Below are positions 60,912 to 64,000 of a stretch of 64,000 nucleotides of DNA, piece after piece; within the stretch, counting starts at the first letter, position 1; each line of letters opens with the position of its first letter. The notes beneath the pieces were generated by a model, which searched no databases, had not been told where the DNA came from, and saw nothing but the letters and a program-made list of their open reading frames with translations. The position numbers and the translations under genes were made by a program. Origin of the DNA: an uncultured Alphaproteobacteria bacterium (GTDB lineage: Bacteria; Pseudomonadota; Alphaproteobacteria; RF32; CAG-239); the NCBI GenBank assembly GCA_910576955.1, contig CAJTJB010000003.1:136305-200304 (forward strand), read 5' to 3'.

Positions 60912-63323
60912 TTACCGATTCTGTGAAGTGCGGGAAACTGCCTGTGAATTTAATTGCGCGGCTTGTTGAGCCTGCTCACGCCGTTTTTGCTGTTCCATAA
61001 ACTGCTTTTGAATAAGAGAAGTAACCTCTATTCCTTTATTTTTTGCGTTTTTCCATTTATAATTAAGCAGTTCATTCTTTGAACCGTCCGCATTGGCAAA
61101 TTGCTCGCCATTGGAAAGCATCACCCCAAAACCATTGTCTTGACCTTTATAGTAAAGCTTGTTCCGAAGATTAAAATTATTGGAAACCACATACGCCCCT
61201 TCGGCAAAATAAGCGCCGACAAGCCCGTTGTTTGTGCCGTACACAACCTCTTTTCCTGTTTCTTGAATATCTTTCGCCCCCTCATCAAAATACGATTGCA
61301 CAGAACGCACCTCATTAGTTCCATATGTCGTATAAGCATTGTCTTCCGGAGTAATAATCACATACGACCCGTCTTCGATTCCCCATGATTTCAATTTTTC
61401 CGCCACTTTTTCTTTCGGCGTTTTTTCCGGTTCGTTCACAACAGCCTGAACATCTCTTGCCGTCTGCTCTGCTGCTCCCTCGCTGTTATCTTTTCCATCT
61501 GCCGCGGTTTGCTGATAGTCCTGGTTGGAATTTTTATTGCGCTGAACATCTCTTTCTTCCTCTAGTTTTTCTTGAGCAAGAACAAGCAAATCATCACAGC
61601 CCGATTCCGAAAGATATTGCAAAGCTTTCAAATATCTTGGATTATTATTTTCAGCCATATAGTCGTAAGCCGCACTGTTCATACACGTTTCCAACTCTGC
61701 GGCAAAAGCCTTTTGCTTTGTTGCCGGTGCAAAACTTTGAGTTAAATAGTCTCTAAAAGCCTTGTCTTCTAACAAGTTTTGATGTTTCAACATTGCCATT
61801 TCCAAATTTTTCTTCAGCTTGCCGCTTTTATCATACTTTTCGGCAAAGGCAGCCACCTTTTTAAGCTCTGACACTACCGGATAATATCCGAACCCGCTGC
61901 CTTCGGCATTTTTGCACAAACTTTTCAAATCTAATACATATCGGTCGGGTGTTCTCTGTTTTTGCGCCTCCGATTTAAGCGCTGTTTCAAGCGTCATCCC
62001 GCTTGCGCACACAACTGCAAAAAACGGATTTTCTATATTTTTTTTAACAATTTTATTAACCGTCCTCAAAAAAGGTAAAACTTTTCCCCGTCCTTTTTTG
62101 CTGTCAATATACCCGTTTTTATAAAATGTCTCAAACTTTTCGCTCATATGTTTAAGCAAAGCCTCGCTGCAGCCGTTGTTTCGTGCCAGAGTTTTAACCA
62201 TCCCTTTCATAGGCAGTAAGGCCGTTGTGTCAAATTGCTCTTGCATTTGTATCATCAACTGTGAATATAGCCGGAGTGCTGCAACTTCTTTATCATTGCC
62301 CTGATACGGCGTGTTAATAAACTGTTCGATTTTCTTTTTTTCTTCAAAACGTAAAACGGAATGTTCTTTCATCTTTCTCCGAGAAGAGGAATCAATTAAG
62401 TACATCATAACTAACGGCGCATTCAAAACCGACTTCACCATATCCCGCCGCCAGCCGTTTTCGTGCAACGAGGTTTTGCTGAAAAACTTATTTTTGAACA
62501 ATGTATTCAGCGTCCGCGGCGTATAAGCGCTTTTAATCACAGCCTGCTCGGTAAATTTAGCGAGTTTTTCATCGTCTAACACACCGTCAGCGTTAAAAAA
62601 TTCTTTGCGTTTTTTAGCCAAACGCACTTTCCAAACCTGTTTAATCGTTTCTTTCATTACCGAATACGATGTGTAATATTTGGTGTTAGCATTATCCCCG
62701 CCATATTTAGGTTTGCGAAAATCAAACAAAGAATCGAAATTTCTTACGACACCTGCCACATAAGTTTTAATGGTCTGATTTGCCAAATCAAGCGGATTTT
62801 TGGCTCGCAGCATCAACGCTGCGTATGCAAAGCTTTCCGAGTGCATTTCGTTAAGATAGAGCATATAATCACTTCTGTCGACAAACTTTCCCTCGGCTTT
62901 TTTCGCGCCGCCGAGTTTATCCGCCGCTTGGGCATACATTTTATCCACCGTTTCTTCATTAAATAAGCCATAGTGCTGCTGCAGTGAATGCGCTAATTCG
63001 TGATATTTGGTCCGATAATCTTTAGAAGAAAAAGAGAAGAACGCCATTCCATAATAATTCAGTCCGCCGCCGTTTTTTGTTGAAGTACCGACATTAACCC
63101 GATATTCGCCCTCCGGCAGCAGTGTTAAAATACCTCTATCAACCAGCTCCTCGGTCATATCCCGCCCGTTAAGGCGCGACACTTCGTCAATAACTTTCTG
63201 ATAATCATAATGAAAAGTGTTTTTAATTCCGGAATTGTGAATTTCATCATACGAAAACACGGCCGTTCCGACTTTTTCGGCAATACTCTTAATATCTTTG
63301 TTTATATCTGCGGCCTTAACCAT
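60912..63323 (-). CDS. Large protein with HExxH zinc-peptidase motif
   Basis: An 803-residue protein starting after GGAGG, without a signal peptide. Near residue 110 KYHELAHSLQQHYGLF carries H-E-x-x-H, and ~60 residues later YLNEMHSESFAYAALMLRA supplies acidic residues suited to a gluzincin third ligand. Residues ~200-600 are helical and charged. Residues ~610-680 are low complexity (QRNKNSNQDYQQTAADGKDN). The last ~130 residues form a domain with VIITPEDNAYTTYGTNEVRS and NNGLVGAYFAEGAYVVSNN, ending in a Q/A-rich tail. It resembles toxin- or effector-like metallopeptidases but I recognise no named family. Transcribed toward lemA. Confidence 0.6.
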   Translation of the reverse strand: MVKAADINKDIKSIAEKVGTAVFSYDEIHNSGIKNTFHYDYQKVIDEVSRLNGRDMTEELVDRGILTLLPEGEYRVNVGTSTKNGGGLNYYGMAFFSFSSKDYRTKYHELAHSLQQHYGLFNEETVDKMYAQAADKLGGAKKAEGKFVDRSDYMLYLNEMHSESFAYAALMLRAKNPLDLANQTIKTYVAGVVRNFDSLFDFRKPKYGGDNANTKYYTSYSVMKETIKQVWKVRLAKKRKEFFNADGVLDDEKLAKFTEQAVIKSAYTPRTLNTLFKNKFFSKTSLHENGWRRDMVKSVLNAPLVMMYLIDSSSRRKMKEHSVLRFEEKKKIEQFINTPYQGNDKEVAALRLYSQLMIQMQEQFDTTALLPMKGMVKTLARNNGCSEALLKHMSEKFETFYKNGYIDSKKGRGKVLPFLRTVNKIVKKNIENPFFAVVCASGMTLETALKSEAQKQRTPDRYVLDLKSLCKNAEGSGFGYYPVVSELKKVAAFAEKYDKSGKLKKNLEMAMLKHQNLLEDKAFRDYLTQSFAPATKQKAFAAELETCMNSAAYDYMAENNNPRYLKALQYLSESGCDDLLVLAQEKLEEERDVQRNKNSNQDYQQTAADGKDNSEGAAEQTARDVQAVVNEPEKTPKEKVAEKLKSWGIEDGSYVIITPEDNAYTTYGTNEVRSVQSYFDEGAKDIQETGKEVVYGTNNGLVGAYFAEGAYVVSNNFNLRNKLYYKGQDNGFGVMLSNGEQFANADGSKNELLNYKWKNAKNKGIEVTSLIQKQFMEQQKRREQAQQAAQLNSQAVSRTSQNR

Positions 63324-63876
63324 AAGTGCCTCCGTTACACTTAATATTTATACAGTATACCCTAAAAACGTATATAAATCAATAAAAAAGCACAAAAAAA
63401 AGCGCTCAAACCGGCGCCTTTAAATTCCTCTGATAAAAACATAAACTAACACATAAACTTACAACAATAATATCTTGAAAATAAAAGCAAAAGCGCCTTA
63501 CTATTCGCAGCAGGGATATACTTAAAACACTAAAGCGCTTATTCAAAAATGCGCATTTCCTCCGGAGGAAGGTTTTCTAATAATTACTATAAAATCATCG
63601 GGCAATCCGTGATATCAATAAGTTCGGGTTAAAACTTTTGGCCGAAAGTCCACCTCTTATCTCTTAATGCTCTCACCTTATTTACGCTAACAGAAAGACA
63701 CAAAGCGCAAATATCCGCGAAATAAATAAATTCTAAAAAAAAATGCAATAATCAACGCGACATATATATATAATAAACTTAACAAACCGTTTAAAAACTA
63801 GAACGTTAAACTGATTCTCACAATATATTTTTCACGTTGTTCACAGAAATATTTTTCTTCTGCACAAAAAGGCTCA
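63324..63876. other. Long non-coding gap with a possible minus-strand RNA
   Basis: No coding frame is convincing. The gap is AT-rich with several GCGC-containing palindromes and a perfect TTCCTCCGGAGGAA palindrome (63557-63570). On the minus strand a terminator-like hairpin lies at about 63391-63420 (GGCGC...GCGC, then eight Ts). This suggests that a transcript from about 63700 could end there. I could not match it to 6S RNA, tmRNA, SRP RNA or RNase P. Confidence 0.35.
63391..63420 (-). terminator. Terminator-like hairpin
   Basis: Minus strand AAAGGCGC-CGGTTTGA-GCGCTTTTTTTT. Confidence 0.65.
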
Positions 63877-64000
63877 CACTTCCTCTTGAGGGGCTCGCTC
63901 TTTAAATCTCCTCCCCCCTTGGCGGGGCTCGCAGAGTCAAAAAAGCCCAGTGGGCTCTTTTGACCGAGAGCAATAGCAGTGCTTGGTAAGCGACTTGGCG
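63877..64000 (+). repeat. Nested structured repeat element, copy D (cut by the window edge)
   Basis: Left flank CTCCTCCCCCCTTGGCGGGG; insert from about 63928. The first hairpin is GTCAAAAAAGCCC-AGT-GGGCTCTTTTGAC (63936-63964, 13 bp with one mismatch). The stem sequence is entirely different from copies B and C but the 3-nt loop type is the same. It continues into the AGCAGTGCTTGG arm. Confidence 0.75.

Overview
The window looks like a chromosomal segment of an uncultured, probably gut-dwelling and oxygen-avoiding alphaproteobacterium. It is Gram-negative: it has lpxI-lpxB for lipid A, many lipoprotein signals, a periplasmic alpha-2-macroglobulin with PBP1C, and an LplT-Aas lysophospholipid salvage protein. 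The alphaproteobacterial assignment rests on the lpxI-lpxB pairing, a ComEC without a full metallo-beta-lactamase domain, and the tRNA sequences. A flavin reductase-rubredoxin fusion and a ferredoxin-type F420-dehydrogenase/pyruvyl-transferase fusion hint at anaerobic life. No taxon can be named from sequence alone.

Layout. 1-9.3 kb: two glycosyltransferases (the first cut by the window edge), envelope lipoproteins, a thioredoxin-like protein, an Hrb-type reductase, a large PcfJ-like/leucine-rich protein and a periplasmic SagB-type nitroreductase. 9.4-17.2 kb: pbpC and its alpha-2-macroglobulin partner. 17.4-25.2 kb: SDR-like protein, unknown proteins, an overlapping HAD phosphatase/P-loop kinase pair, an alpha/beta hydrolase and the Fe-S/pyruvyl-transferase fusion. 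26.2-30.36 kb: a markedly AT-rich island of LprI-like, lipoprotein and small membrane genes with a duplicated leader, ending at tRNA-fMet. 30.7-34.8 kb: lpxI-lpxB-comEC. 35.2-43.0 kb: minus-strand block reading accB-accC, two membrane proteins and CgeB-like glycosyltransferases, interrupted by a candidate structured RNA. 43.3-49.8 kb: broken DUF4402 gene, short FtsK-like ATPase, tRNA-Phe with a trailing element, htpG and an ankyrin protein. 49.9-51.7 kb: a phage-derived cassette (promoter, three tandem terminators, tail-fibre-like protein, holin-like protein, overlapping Rz/Rz1-like spanins). 51.9-63.3 kb: phosphotransferase, tRNA-Met, lplT-aas fusion, Sir2, RNase HI, AlbA_2 protein, LemA and a large HExxH protein.

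No transposase, integrase, CRISPR array or rRNA was found. The intergenic space is full of small palindromic repeats of four kinds: REP-type TCATTGCGAGG...GGCAATCTC units, GC-rich CTCCTCCCCC...GGGGGAC units, short GCT-loop hairpins, and a larger nested element whose hairpin stems differ between copies but stay paired. Two tRNA genes are each trailed, after the terminator, by a related structured element carrying an antisense copy of that particular tRNA's T-arm. These two elements, the nested repeat and the candidate RNA at 37.4-37.6 kb are the best candidates for undescribed biology here.

Many genes with unknown products share one start architecture: a TTGACA-type promoter with a 16-17 bp spacer, then a short AT-rich leader with no Shine-Dalgarno sequence, ending in TATG. 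Housekeeping genes have ordinary AGGAG-type sites.
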